Source of the DNA: Gnomoniopsis sp. IMI 355080
Taxonomy: Eukaryota; Ascomycota; Sordariomycetes; Diaporthales; Gnomoniaceae
Assembly (NCBI GenBank): GCA_027946555.1
Contig: JAPEVC010000047.1
Coordinates: 115,818-179,817, forward strand
DNA: 64,000 bases
Reading direction: 5' to 3'
Shown: positions 38,078 through 49,930 of the stretch, piece by piece
Position numbering within the stretch: position 1 is the stretch's first letter
Layout: each line of letters starts with the position of its first letter
Notes under the pieces: model-generated
Told to the model about the DNA's origin: nothing
Database searches by the model: none
Seen by the model: the letters and a program-made list of their open reading frames with translations, nothing else
Translations under genes and position numbers: made by a program

Positions 38078-39934
38078 AGTTCGTGCTGTTGAACAGTGCG
38101 TCAAGGTTGTTGTAGATACATTCCGGTACATACAGTTTCATCCATTACATAGGCATTCCTAACACTGAACATAAACTGCTTGTGGCTTTTTTCCTCTACG
38201 CACATAGAGCGCATGACCAGAGGGAAGCTCAATGTGACATTCCCAACCAAATAGTTCATGCCCGTGGTATCGAATTTAGACATGCGTCTATCAGTCAAAC
38301 GTTATCCCAATCTCTTGAGAGAGGAACGGGAGAACCCGGCGTTGTAATTGCGATATGCCATGGAACCCACCATCCCACTTGCGCCACAGTGGAGAATATT
38401 AGAGTACGCGGCAACACGTAGTACATATCAGGTATGATTTATTCATATACACAAGCAGTGTCTGCCGGAACAGAGAACAACCGAAGACAAGGGACGAACA
38501 GACATGGAAGTCTTAAAAGCCAATTGCACTCTATGCAAGGAGGGCTCCACCCCTTGCATGTCAGCTTAGGACGATATGGAATATACTCACAGAGGGGGCC
38601 ATACATGACCCAATCAAGGTAAGAAGACACTCTCCGGCAACCGCCGCGAGTTTGAACATGTGAGAGTTGTAGATCTCACATGACAAATCCAAGACAAATG
38701 CGAGGGGGAAAGGATGAGCCGACGATGTAGCGTTCATTGTTGCCGCCAACGCTTTGCGGTGGGCCACGATGCCAAATAAGCTTTCCGCGCTCCTTGCTTT
38801 TCAACACACAAACCCCTGAACTGGCTGGCCCCTGGGAACATTCCCAATCTAGTGCAATGCAGTCCAGTTCAAGAAATGTGCCACGAAAGGTACAGTGGAC
38901 CCCCCGTCTTCATACAGGGAGGACGAGATAGGAGCTGCAAAGGGTTGGTCGACACGGTTGCTGACGACGCGATTCTGGATTGGGATTCTCTCGCCACTGC
39001 CCTTGCTTGCCTGTGTTCAAATTTCGTGTCCATGTGCGTGGCAAGGCTTCCACCTTCTCCCTCCTCGTCGCCTTCACCCCTAACAATGCTTCGTCCCCCA
39101 TGCATGGTACTTCTATGTGTCAGTGAAGAAGACAACAAATTTCATACAGTGACCAAGGTTGAATTTGACGGGCTTTGAGTGTTTCCGCCACAGCTAATGT
39201 CTGCCCAGTTTGGAAGGGTACCCACCGTATGTGACTAGATGAGTACTCACGGGCAAAGTTGCCGGCAAATCAACGCCATACAAAACCGTGAATCCTCGGA
39301 TGACTCCAAGGCATTTCCGTCCTAGGGTCGGTCCATCTGTCTTGCCGATGGACAATGTAAGTTGGGTACCAAAGGAGTGGATATAGTCCTTGTGAGTAAG
39401 CATCTCGTCTTTGAAAGCTACATGGCTTCTTCAATACTTGTCTACGGATAGCCTCAAAACACCAAGGTGGTCTGCAAGATAATATATCCAATCAATCTTT
39501 CCTTATATGTGTATATATCCTACCAATTTATTACCAACATTCTTTCTCAAGCAGAAGCGACGAAGCGAGGGTGACGGAAAGGCGATTATTCGAACAACTT
39601 CAAATAATAAAGGAGCATACCTCATAGGTTCCAATGTCAACAATGCGAGGAGTAAAACCATCAAGAGACAACGCGTGACCAAAATATGCCCCTTCAGTGT
39701 GGTGAGAGGAGCAAGTTGACCTCGCTGTCTGACCGGAAGCACCTGCTTCTCATTCATATGATAGAGTGCCCGTGAATGTGTTCACCAAGAGCTGCGTATA
39801 TGGAAAGTGCGTTGCCATCATGATGGCAAACCAGGGCAGCCGCGACTTTGCAATTTACCAGCTGAGGTCGTCGGGAAACATTCGGCTCAAATATGTTTCG
39901 TGAATCACTCCGCGGCCCGTACAACCTATAATCC
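38078..39934. other. Spacer
   Basis: About 1.9 kb without recognised gene; the first part is the likely 3' end of the GMC transcript. Confidence 0.55.
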
Positions 39935-40849
39935 ATGAATATCCTCAATACTGGTTTTCCAGTTTGGCCTTTATTGTTCAATCTGACGCGATCCCCCTCC
40001 CCCCAAATGGAGCTTTCCACAGCCCTCAGTCTCACCAACACGAGGGACGATGGGGTCTCAACTTCCTACGGCGGGCCTCGACCTAAGCCCATGCACAAGC
40101 GGCCTCGTCCCGACCCGGTCTATCCACGTGGGTTCCGATCAGTTCCCTATAATCGGGTCACTGTTGCAGGTCAACCTAGACTGATCAGTACCATTGGTCA
40201 AGATCCTCCCACAAATCCTGGCACCGTGCTCTGGCCAACAACTTTCAATGTGTACAACAAAACTCACCTCCACTGGCATAAAAAGTTCTTTGTCGGGGAA
40301 CATATTGACCAGCCCCTGTACCGCATCACCTCTCGCAATAAGCGACTGAAGGTACGCCACGGAACCAGCAAGACCGATCCAGTGATTGCGACGCTGATAC
40401 ATAAGCCCTTTTTCGGGAATGGTTCAGGCACTGTGATCCCCCCTCTCGGCCACGGACCTCACATTACTCTCGACGACAAGTACTCCTTCAGCTGCCTGGT
40501 CCCCACACCCGAAGGTCGTAGTACGCGCCTCGAGAAATTCGAGTGGAGACGCAGCAGAGGCAGGGCCGTCAATAGATTGGACAGGAGACATGGATACAAG
40601 CTCGTCCGCTTGGCGACAGATGCCGGACGTGGTGGTGGAGAGGTTGCGACTGGAGGGGGCGAGGTTGTCCTTGTGATGACTCGGCACATGGCATTTGCTT
40701 GGAGCAAAGCTGCACAGATTATGTTTCAGGGAACTGGAGCGCAGGGAATTCTCGGGAGTCATTGGCAACTTGTGGCTGCGATGACTGCGATTGGTATCTG
40801 GGACTATATACGTCGCAAGGAGACTGGCCCAGCTTTCTCGGACGCATAA
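39935..40849 (+). CDS. LURP-one/Tubby C-terminal-like fungal protein
   Basis: Single exon, 304 aa (280 aa from the second ATG at 40007, which has the better AAATGG context). A basic Pro/Arg-rich start (PKPMHKRPRPDP) is followed by a region that reads like the fungal LURP1-like beta-barrel: FNVYNKTHLHWHKKFFV, QPLYRITSRNKRLKVRHGTS, DPVIATLIHKP and KFEWRRSRG followed by YKLVRL, ending near AAMTAIGIWDYIRRK. That fold is shared with phospholipid scramblase and Tubby proteins; fungal members have no known biochemistry. The assignment is by pattern, not by strict motif, hence moderate confidence. No membrane segment or signal peptide. Confidence 0.7.
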   Translation: MNILNTGFPVWPLLFNLTRSPSPQMELSTALSLTNTRDDGVSTSYGGPRPKPMHKRPRPDPVYPRGFRSVPYNRVTVAGQPRLISTIGQDPPTNPGTVLWPTTFNVYNKTHLHWHKKFFVGEHIDQPLYRITSRNKRLKVRHGTSKTDPVIATLIHKPFFGNGSGTVIPPLGHGPHITLDDKYSFSCLVPTPEGRSTRLEKFEWRRSRGRAVNRLDRRHGYKLVRLATDAGRGGGEVATGGGEVVLVMTRHMAFAWSKAAQIMFQGTGAQGILGSHWQLVAAMTAIGIWDYIRRKETGPAFSDA

Positions 40850-41698
40850 GTGTGTCTGATTACAGGACACAGGAGTCATTCTTGACTGGGTTGGACATTA
40901 GGAGTCCGCCCGCGCTAACAATTCTTGCCTGACAACATGCAATACTTTCCGTATTGCCACAGAGGTATTTACAAATAGACTTGACGAGCAGCACTTACTC
41001 TGTGAAACAAATCATTCCTGCTTTCAATTTTGCTTGTCTTAGCCTACAAATACCAATTCCACTCCTGGTGACAGAGGAGATCTCGCTTTGTCAGACCTGG
41101 CATCTATAATTTATAGAAAAGTATATATCATACTGAAGTATACCTCTCAAAGGCCCGGTTCCAGTGACTGTCCTGCCAAGCAACCCTGTCGTGGATTACA
41201 TTAACATCACAGTAGATTCGATACAACAACATGAGGTCAGTTTGTTTCATCATGGTAGAGAAGACACAGTTCCGAGATAACCCAAAAGGAAGAACCTATT
41301 GTCCTAAACAGGTGCCTGGCTCCACTCATGTATGTAGGTTAGCTGATATCGAGGCCTTCAACTTCAGCGTGAGATTGGTGGCGCAACTGGTGGCGCAAGC
41401 GAGATCCACCAGGCCAAGTTCAGTAAGCCCGGAGGCGGCTTGTCGCTGCGCCCGCGGAAGCCTGCTTGGGATTAGCGACTCCTTCCCTTCAACTGCGCCG
41501 CACTGAGCGGCGGAATTTATATTATGCGCCATCGGGAACTTATCTCGCGTTCTCCCAGACTCAAAACAGGAGCAAATTTCTAAGTGTTTCTGACGAGGTG
41601 TCCTCTTTAACCTTTGTTACCTACAATACTTTGCATGTTTTGGCTGGTAGGAAGGAGCTCAGAGGAGAGACACGAACTGTCGCGATTCAGGAGTCAAC
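40850..41698. other. Spacer
   Basis: About 0.85 kb, no recognised gene. Confidence 0.6.
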
Positions 41699-42889
41699 AT
41701 GCCCATCAATCGGCAAGAAACAGGCTTGAGCCTTTCCCGAGCCACCCAGTCAAATATTGCGGGCGCCACAGAGACAAGCACACTCGTCTCTTACAAAGGG
41801 ACATGTCATTGTGGAAGAAACAGATTCGAAGCTGATTTACCTGAGCTCAAGAGTGCAATAGGTTGTAATTGCAGTCTTTGTCACAAATCTGGCTATATAT
41901 GGGCGTTCCCAGAGACTGGGAATATCGAGTGCACAAGAGGCAGTACTGAAACGCTCGGGACATATGATACTGAATCTTTGAGCCACGAGGTAATCATTCC
42001 GCGGCAATGGTCTTTAGATGACTGCTTTTAGGGTCACCATCTGACTCTCAAGTATAGTTTTGCCTCTACTGTGGGACTGGGCTCTATGGCACTCATAAAA
42101 CTGGGCCCTTACAAGGTCGACCAGGTATCAATGTGGGTAATTTGGTTATGCTGAGAAACAGAATAAGAGATCTGACATGTCGTTTTAGGTGCGATCCATT
42201 TTAGATATAAACCCTTTCAACATTGAGTACAAGACAGAAGAGTTAGTAAACGCCATTTCGAATCAAGAATTGTGGCGCGGCGAATAATGACACTCCACGC
42301 ATAGTACCCTTTCGAGCCTCTCGGATCCACCAGTCAAGCTTCCGGAGGCCCTGGTCCAAGCCGATCAGATTCTGAAGCCAGAGGGCAATGAGAAGCTATA
42401 CACCGGCTCCTGTCAATGCGGAGCTGTAGCTTTTGCAGTAAAGACAGCACCCCTTGACGAAATCGAAGTCAAAGAAGATAACTGTAGCATTTGCGTCAGG
42501 GTACGTTCTGCAAAGCTGCCTTATCGTGTCTCCACCTGGGTGAGATCTAGCTTGGCTAATGCTGTTTCTAGCGGGCAGCCATCAGCATATATCCCGACAA
42601 AGAACAAGTCTTGCTCTCTGGACAGGAAAATACTACAACGTACGCCTTTGGCCGTCAGTTCAACCAAACGCCGTTTTGCAGCAGATGTGGCGTCGCGATT
42701 TACGGGGTGGCGGTCGGTCCTCCACAGTCAGCAGTGGAAAAGCTGCCGGAAGAGAAGCAGAAGTTTGTGGAACAACAGCGGCGGATACAACCATTGTATG
42801 TCAGAGCGATGAATGGGATAGACTTGCATAGTATCAAGGTCCAGAGAAGCGACGAGGGTACAGAGGGATACACCGTACTTGATGCATGA
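41699..42889 (+). CDS. Double GFA-domain protein (glutathione-dependent formaldehyde-activating-like)
   Basis: Five exons: 41699-41989, 42058-42132, 42189-42241, 42305-42500, 42572-42889; 310 aa. Two GFA zinc domains in tandem. Domain 1 has GTCHCGRNRF, GCNCSLCHKSG and FCLYCGTGLYG; domain 2 has GSCQCGAVAF, DNCSICVRRA and FCSRCGVAIYG. They are joined by a Pro-rich linker (SDPPVKLPEALVQ). GFA proteins bind zinc through CxC and CxxC pairs; bacterial Gfa was described as helping S-hydroxymethylglutathione form, though that is disputed and most fungal members are uncharacterised. The exon 3/4 join uses the GTTAGT donor after GAAGA, the only phase that keeps domain 2 open. It is convergent with the hydroxyacid dehydrogenase, 188 bp away. 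Confidence 0.9.
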
Positions 42890-43077
42890 GCGAGGCAACT
42901 AGCTTGTAAGCTTCTATTTGTCTATATAATATTCATGTATACATCGGCGAAAATTCATAATCTATAGTGTATCAACCCAAAGCCGGTTCCGTACATGTGC
43001 GATGTTGCGAGCCACATCACTTCTGCAGAAGGGTTGAGCAGTACCTCCAAGGCCACTTTCAATGAATGTGACCCTTT

Positions 43078-44373
43078 TCACCTCTTCAACTCATTGAGCA
43101 AAGGCTCCCCTTTGAGGAACTTCTCGACGTTGTCTGAAAGGATACCCAGACATCGCTTCTTCTGACTCATAGAGTGCCAGGACACATGCGGCGTGATGAA
43201 ACAATTCTTTGCCTTCCAGAGCGGATGATCCGCAGGCAACGGCTCCGGGTCCGTCACGTCCAGCGCCGCCCCGCGAATCTTGCCCTCATCCAGCGCCTCC
43301 ATCAGTGCCTCCTGGTCCACGATCGGGCCTCGAGCAATGTTGACTACGAACGTCTGGGTAGCGCTGAGGATCTCGAATTCCTCCTTGCCGATGAGCTTCT
43401 CGGTCGCCTTTGTCAGGGGCAGGGAGATGACGAGCATGTCGAGGTCCTGCGCGAGAAACCTGTTCACGTCATCCTTGGTCTTTCCGTGGAACCATTGAGA
43501 CGGAAGGGTTCCGTCCGGGTCCCCTAGCCCAGGAAGGTTGAAGGCGTCGTGGCGGCGGGACTCGGGTGTGTCTCGAGGTGTGGACGTGAAGGCGAGGATG
43601 TCCATCCCCAACGCACTGCAGACGCGGGCTACCTGACGGCCTATGGAGCCATAACCCAGGATACCACTTCAGAGAGGTTGCGTCAACATTGAGGTCTGAA
43701 CATGCAAGCTGAGCTCGTTGCGAGTTAAGATGTTTGGTTACTCACACTCGCGCACCGACGGAGTCATGGACGTCAAATAAGGGAAACTTCTTCCATGAAG
43801 ATTGTTTTTGAAGCTCAGCGTACTGAGGGAACTTGTGCTGGAATCTGAGCCAGACTCCGATCACCCACTCGGCAATTTGGGCTCTAATACGCCCGCATTA
43901 GCTATTTCGATCTGGCAGAGAAGGCTTCTTGCTGTGCGAGTTGTCCGGGAGACGGGGGAGTATTCATTGACTTACGCATTTGAGCCACTCGTTGTACAAA
44001 ACCTCACGTTTTTGTCGTTATACTTCGGATGTTGATGCCAAAGGTCCGAGCCCGCTGAGGAAACATGGACAAAGCGAAGGTTGGGTACGAGTTCTGTGTG
44101 TTTGGCGTCAGGATCACACAATAGGACCATGCAGGCAATAACAAGTGTCTCTCACTCACCGTCGGGAAGAGGCGCATAAGTGTATAACATTGTCGCCCCT
44201 TTTAACACATCAGGGTCGTATTCCGTGGGTGGTCGATGAGTGCCGTCCGGCTTGACGTTGCTCTGCCATCGGATCTCTACCTTGCCGTCACATCTTTGAA
44301 TGAGAGATCGTTCCCATTCTGTGTCTCGTTCACCCGGATACAAGGTGACGAGAACATCTCGAGCCACAGCCAT
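43078..44373 (-). CDS. D-2-hydroxyacid dehydrogenase (NAD(P)-dependent)
   Basis: Four exons: 44373-44160, 44093-43976, 43883-43746, 43666-43078; 352 aa. The Rossmann motif GILGYGSIGRQVARV is encoded by the start of exon 4. Catalytic residues are visible: Arg in VNIARGPIVDQ, Glu in DVTDPEPLP and His in FITPHVSWHS, the usual R-E-H triad. N-terminal MAVARDVLVTLYPGERDTEWE begins the substrate domain. Known members reduce glyoxylate, hydroxypyruvate or other 2-oxoacids; which one cannot be told. No targeting signal was seen. Start ATG at 44373. An inverted repeat CCGGG-N8-CCCGG lies about 230 bp upstream. Confidence 0.93.
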
Positions 44374-45253
44374 GATCTCTAGATACGTATCGCTGCCGTA
44401 ATCCTGGGTGAGAGAGATTTGACACGGTAAAGTTGCTCTGATCCCCAGGCAGTTGACTACAGAGCGGGCGGGCCGTCAACTCGGAGCTCGCCGTCCAGTC
44501 GAACACCAACAAGCGGGATGTTGGCGCTCTCAGTATTTGGATCTACCTTAGGTATTCTTTTTATACTCCCGGTCGTCGAAGAAAAGCAGAGCGTGGCTCG
44601 CCGGGGTTGCGATCCCGGAGAAGCTAGATTTGTTGCCCCGGCACGATAAGCAGAGATATCGTCCGCAACTCCGGCCTGCCCGGCTCCATGAATTGCGTTT
44701 TGAGGTTCAACGAAACACCGAAAGATGAGCAGGAGTAGTGAGAGCAGAGAACGGTTTCATTATTGGTTTGTCCACGAGTGAACAATTGAGCAATACTTTC
44801 TCAAGCTATGTAGAGGCAGAAGAAAGGGTGCAACGTGGGTGGCATTCCCAAGCAAGCTTCCGCTACCGTTGTACCGGGGCCGGTTCCAAGTGGGTCTCTT
44901 CCGGGCACACTCCCGTCCGTCCTCACCCCCTGGCTCCGTGTGATGTACTGTACGTAAGCCTGTTGGCCATCCGCCCAGTGTTTTCTTCGCACTGCTAGGA
45001 GCGACTTCACGGGCACTGGGTCGTACCGCTTGCACGTTTCTGGACTTTCCGAGCGGACAGAACATCTATTGATCAGAGATCCTCCCGCCCCGAACGGGGA
45101 CGCGCGAGTAGATCGAGAGTGAAGGACGCATCAAGAGCTTGTATCACTTCGATGTCCTAGATATACATAGTATGCATTGCACTTTGATTGTACTATAAGA
45201 CCTTCAGCGCTGTGAATACAAGAGTTGAAGGGAACCACGCAATGGTGCTATTG
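44374..45253. other. Spacer
   Basis: About 0.88 kb between the hydroxyacid dehydrogenase start and the 3' end of the epoxide hydrolase gene. No gene; holds the inverted repeat CCGGG-N8-CCCGG at 44601-44618. Confidence 0.6.
44601..44618. promoter_or_regulatory. Inverted repeat, possible zinc-cluster factor site
   Basis: Perfect CCGGG arms around an 8-base centre, about 230 bp upstream of the hydroxyacid dehydrogenase ATG. Zn2Cys6 factors bind CGG/CCG half-sites, so this is a candidate site; it may also be chance in GC-rich sequence. Confidence 0.25.
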
Positions 45254-46527
45254 TTACACAGTCCCTTGCGTCTTCAACTCCCCCACAAAGTCCTCCATAT
45301 CCTTCACAAACAGCTCCGGCTTCTCCATCGCCGCAAAGTGCCCGCCCTCAAAATGGCCACGATACCAAACCAAATTCCCCGTCTTCTCCACCCACGCCTT
45401 TGGGATCGGCGCCAGCTCCCTGTGATGCCACGAGTATCCCATCGGCTTATCGAGATAAAAGTCGGGGCTGTTATGGAAGGACGCGGGACTTGGCCCAAAG
45501 AACTGCCGGTAAGGATAGATGCAGCGCGGGAACGAGCTCGTAAACCAGTACAACGTAACCGAGTCCAGGATCTCGTCGAGCGGCGGCGAGACATCCGTCC
45601 ATGCGAGAAATTTCTCGCCAATCCACGCGAGGAGAGCGAGTGGCGAGCTGGAGAGGACGAGGCCGATAGTCGAGGGCCGCGTGCCATGCTCGCGGGCGTA
45701 GGCGTTGCCCAGAGTGCCAAAGTTGGCGTTGCGCTCGAGGCCGGCTTGTTCTTCCTTGGATAAGGAAGAGACCGGAACTTCCTGGCTTTTGTCGACGCCA
45801 ATGCAGAGGTTGACTAGGTAGTTTATCTCAATTAGTCCAGTTTGTGAAGGGTACTCAAAGGTCCTGCCTTACGATGAACGGCCTTGCAAGATGCCGACGT
45901 CTTTCCCAATATACGCGAGACGAAGCTGCCAATGTCACCGCCTTGTGTCACATACCCACCACCAAAACCAAGTCCGACCATCAACTTGTCCATTACGCTC
46001 GCTATGTCCTCGCACTGGAAATTCCCATCCAGTGGTGGGCCACTCGAATATCCATAACCAGGCAGACTCGGCACAATAACATGAAACGGCAGCTCAGCAG
46101 GACCATACTTTCCCCTCAGCACATCCAAAGCACCCAAGAACTCCAGAAAGCTCCCCGGCCATCCATGCAACAAGAGCAGCGGCGTGGCGTCTTTTTTCTC
46201 ACTATACAGTGCAACCAAGTGGATATCGAGCTTGGTGCCACCGTTTTCGATGGGCACAGTGAAGTTCGGAAAGCTGTTGATGCGGTCCTCGGTCTTGCGC
46301 CAGCTGTAGCTTGTCTCCCAGTGCTGCTTGGCCTTTGCGAGCCAGTCGCGCGAGATGCCCCAATGGCGAAAGTCTTTCACCTCTGCGATGCGGTTTTCAT
46401 AGGTCTCCGGGGCGATTTTGGAGAGTTTGAGAAGCTGGGTAAATGCGCCAAGCTCCTCGTCTGGGACGCGTGCTTCGAAGGGTGTTGGCGTAAGGGTTGC
46501 CGCGGCGGGCAAGGTATTGTACGCCAT
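45254..46527 (-). CDS. Epoxide hydrolase (alpha/beta hydrolase, EHN-type)
   Basis: Two exons, 46527-45873 and 45813-45254, 404 aa. N-terminal EHN region carries FEARVPDEELGAF and WRKTEDRINSFPNFTVPIE. The hydrolase fold follows with the HGWPGS oxyanion motif, the nucleophile Asp in VTQGGDIGSF, and the C-terminal His in GHFEGGHFAAME; a conserved Tyr-bearing lid is suggested by VTLYWFTSSFPRCIYPY. Members hydrolyse epoxides to vicinal diols, for detoxification or metabolite formation; it resembles microsomal-type fungal enzymes. Start at the only ATG preceding the EHN region; no signal peptide. Confidence 0.95.
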
Positions 46528-48495
46528 TATGAGCTAATAGCTTCTGTTTTATCATGTGCTATGGCTTGGAGTCGAGTCCTGTAAGGAGGAAGACCTTGCG
46601 AGATGGCAAATGAAGGGATAGGCAGAAGTCACTCGTCGACGATAGTACCACAGTGTGTACCAAAGTATTGCAGCAGAGCGACGTCGACAAGACAGGAATG
46701 GCGGCACAAACTCGGCGCCACCTCTCAATACCGCGGTAGTGAGAGCTTGTGCGGGGATGGAAACGGGCTTCCTGCACGCTGCCCGGGCCGTTCACGGGTG
46801 TTGCTTTCCTCAGCCCGCCTGGGCGCGGGCTGGTAGATCCGGACATCGGAAACATTGCCGCCATGTCAGTAATATGGCTAGAGGTATAATCGAGGACATT
46901 CACATTAATGCTTCGTCTACGGTCCTCCATCAGCATCTGACAAAAGGCTTCTCAAACTTCTGGAAGCTTCAATATCGGCCAAGCCAGTCATTTCCTTTCC
47001 CACCACCCACCTATCATCTGGATTCCAAATCCCGTCCTTGTCTGCGCCAACAGGTAAATGGAATTCTCGAGGGACGGTCCACGATTGATTCGCCAAGCGC
47101 GTCGTGTGTAGCATCGCCATTTTAGTCATAAAAAGAGGCGGCGCGCTCGAGGTGAAGATAATAAGACAGCTTTGCAACAGGCACTACACATATATCAACG
47201 TAGAAGCGATACCTCCTTGAAAGGTTCTTGATGGTTGATGCTGACGTCCCTCATGTGCTATAGGGTTGAGGAGCAGTTTTTGGTAACATCGTCATGAAGT
47301 GGATAGCAAGGTAGTGAACAGCGAGAAAAAGACCTTTTGTTCTAGCTCGAGGTGACGTGGTGGTTAGCCATTGTGATCTCGATGGCGCGACGTCATAGGC
47401 TCCATGGCAAGTGATGCTGGCTCCACCGGGCGGGAGCTTGGCTACTGAGGCAATGGCGGAGCGTCATACAGTATTGCACTTGAAAGAGCGGACGCATAGA
47501 GTCAGTATGTATGAAGCATCAAATTTTGACTGTCAGATAACTTGCGAGCAGAAAGAAGGTAGAACCACAGGCATGTCACCCGAATGCTCTCCGTATGCCA
47601 TTCACACAATTCGAGCCGCGGATGTGGCACGTGCTGCCGAGCGCGGCGCCGAACTGCGGGGTCGTCCCGGGGCCGATCGCGATGGTGGGCGGAAGAGACG
47701 CAGGCGCCTGTTTGCATACCTCCTCCTGTAAACCTTCTGCATAACGAAACGTTGGTTTGACTCAGTAAGCAACCCACACAAGCCTGCAGTTTTACCCCTC
47801 ATTCACATTCATTGGCTTGCAAACTGCCTCCGTGACTGGACTGAGAGCGCAAGGTACGGGAACACGAGCACACACGTGTGGACCTAGTGTGGCAGACAGG
47901 AACGAGCAATGATCTGTTGAAGGACAAAGAATCTCCAGATCTGTACGACTGCTTTAATACAACCAGTCGCTTCATGGTAATTACCAGCGCTGTTGGAAAC
48001 GTGTTGCACTGTCAGAGTATTTCGAGTCAATTGCTCGCAAGACTCCCGTGGAGCAGTCCTGACATTTATTAATGAAAACTCCACAAGATGCCATAGTGCA
48101 TCCATGATGTCATGGGAAACAGTCCAGATCGTTTGAAGCCATGAGCGCATTGTAGTTGGGTAGGTAGATATTTTTGCAACTGTCGCAAGAGTGGGAACGG
48201 GGAGTGCCACAGTACAAGGTAACAACAGCAAGTTGCGCACCATACCAAGGTCCAGGCTTGGTGGAGTACATGGTAGAAGAGGAGCCCAAGGCGACTGGAC
48301 TACCTTAATTGCCGCAATTCCTCGTCATAGTCTCGGTATATAGCCTAGCCTCCTGCCCTTTCCTTCACTGTTTTATTTTTCATGTCTTCTGCCAACAACA
48401 GACTCTTTTCCCTCCAACAACAAATCACCTCTAACTCTCAACCTAACTCCAACTCACTCACCACCACATCATCATCCACCACCGTCACCACCAAG
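46528..48495. other. Spacer upstream of mannitol dehydrogenase
   Basis: About 2 kb. A 119-aa ATG-started frame (48243-47884, -) with a hydrophobic N-terminus was considered and set aside. The last 130 bases before 48496 are CT/CA-rich (leader). No other gene seen. Confidence 0.55.
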
Positions 48496-49396
48496 ATGCC
48501 TCAACAACCCGCCGCCGCCTCCTCTCTGAAGGACCTGTTCAGCCTCAAGGGCAAGGTCGTCATCGTGACGGGTGCCTCGGGCCCCAAGGGTATGGGCATT
48601 GAGGCCGCTCGCGGTGCCGCCGAGATGGGCGCCGACGTGGCCATCACCTATGCTTCCCGCAAGGAGGGCGCTGAGAAGAACGTCGCCGAGCTCGAGAAGG
48701 AGTACGGTGTCAAGGCCAAGGCTTACAAGTGCAACGTCGGCGAGTACACCCAGTGCGAGGAGCTGGTCCAGAACGTCCTGAAGGACTTTGGCAAGATTGA
48801 TGCCTTTATCGCAAAGTATGTTTTGAATCCCGTTACCCAATCAATTCAATCAATCCCGCTGCTTCCACATACCCTTTTCTGGCAAAGCTTCATATTGACA
48901 ATTGACTTTTCACAGCGCCGGCGCAACCGCTGACTCAGGCATCATCGACGGCTCCAAGGAGGACTGGGACCGCGTCATCAACACCGACCTCAACGGCACT
49001 GCCTACTGCGCCAAGGCCGTCGGCGCTGTCTTCAAGAAGCAGGGCCACGGCTCGCTGGTCATCACGGCCTCCATGTCCGGCCACATTGCCAACTTCCCCC
49101 AGGAGCAGACCTCGTACAACGTGGCCAAGGCCGGCTGCATCCACATGGCCAAGTCACTTGCCAACGAGTGGCGTGACTTTGCGCGTGTCAACAGCATCTC
49201 GCCCGGCTACATCGACACCGGCCTGTCGGACTTTGTTGACAAGAGCGTGCAGAAGCTGTGGCACGACATGATCCCCATGGGCCGTGATGGCCTGGCCAAG
49301 GAGCTCAAGGGCGCCTACGTGTACCTGATCAGTGACGCTAGCACGTACACAACGGGTGCCGACTTGGTCATTGACGGTGGTTACACTTGCCGATAA
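48496..49396 (+). CDS. mtdH: NADP-dependent mannitol dehydrogenase (SDR family)
   Basis: Two exons, 48496-48815 and 48916-49396, 266 aa, the usual length of fungal NADP-mannitol 2-dehydrogenase. The cofactor motif is TGASGPKGMGIE, followed by the NAG-type motif restored by splicing (FIANAGATADSG). The catalytic Ser is in ITASMSGH and the Tyr/Lys in TSYNVAKAG; SPGYIDTGLSDFVD and the C-terminal GADLVIDGGYTCR are characteristic. It interconverts fructose and mannitol in the cytosol, part of the fungal mannitol system used for carbon storage and stress. The frame is open to an ATG at 48382, but that would add 38 Ser/Thr/Asn-rich residues and looks like leader; the CCAAGATGCC start at 48496 is preferred. 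Confidence 0.95.
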
Positions 49397-49930
49397 ACGG
49401 CTAATTTTGTCTGGATGAGGGAATGAAAATGATTTTAATATTTTGTTTGATGAGCGTCTGGGCCATGGAAATGGAGGATAACTTGGGAACCAAATATCAC
49501 GAGGATGGAGGGAACAACAGCTGGGATAGCCGGCTCTAGCATTTTGAATATACTCAATCGATATTCAAAAATGCCAATTGTACGGAGCATCAAATAATCA
49601 ATGGTCTACCATATAAAATTCTGGTCTCTGTTTCGGTATCATCTATGGTTGTCCGTATACCTCTGCCACAGTTGTGATGCTCCGAGCTGGGTGAATTGTC
49701 TTGCTCTTTACTTTTGAGATGATGTCACGAAGCTCAGGGGTAGCTTCGCTTCTCCAGTAGGGCCCCACTTTAGCGGGGTATCCTTCTTCACTATGTAGGA
49801 GATACTTGGACGCCTCTGTCAAAACAATTCCTTACCTTCATTTTCCACAAGAGTCTCCGGCAAGCACATTATCCTCACGCCTGATCGACCGCAAGGCAAA
49901 GAACCTGTTTCCAATCCGCCTCCATTTTTC
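49397..49930. other. Spacer
   Basis: About 0.53 kb; 3' end of the mannitol dehydrogenase transcript and promoter of the Nudix gene. No gene seen. Confidence 0.6.

Noticed and set aside
47884..48243. 119-aa minus-strand frame with ATG and hydrophobic start (MVRNLLLLPCTVALP)
   Set aside because: Could pass as a secreted protein, but no cysteines pattern, repeats or domain, and it lies in the promoter region of mannitol dehydrogenase; kept only as a possibility.
48382..48495. Upstream ATG extending mannitol dehydrogenase by 38 residues
   Set aside because: Adds a Ser/Thr/Asn/Gln-rich stretch from a CA/CT-rich leader; family length and start context favour 48496.
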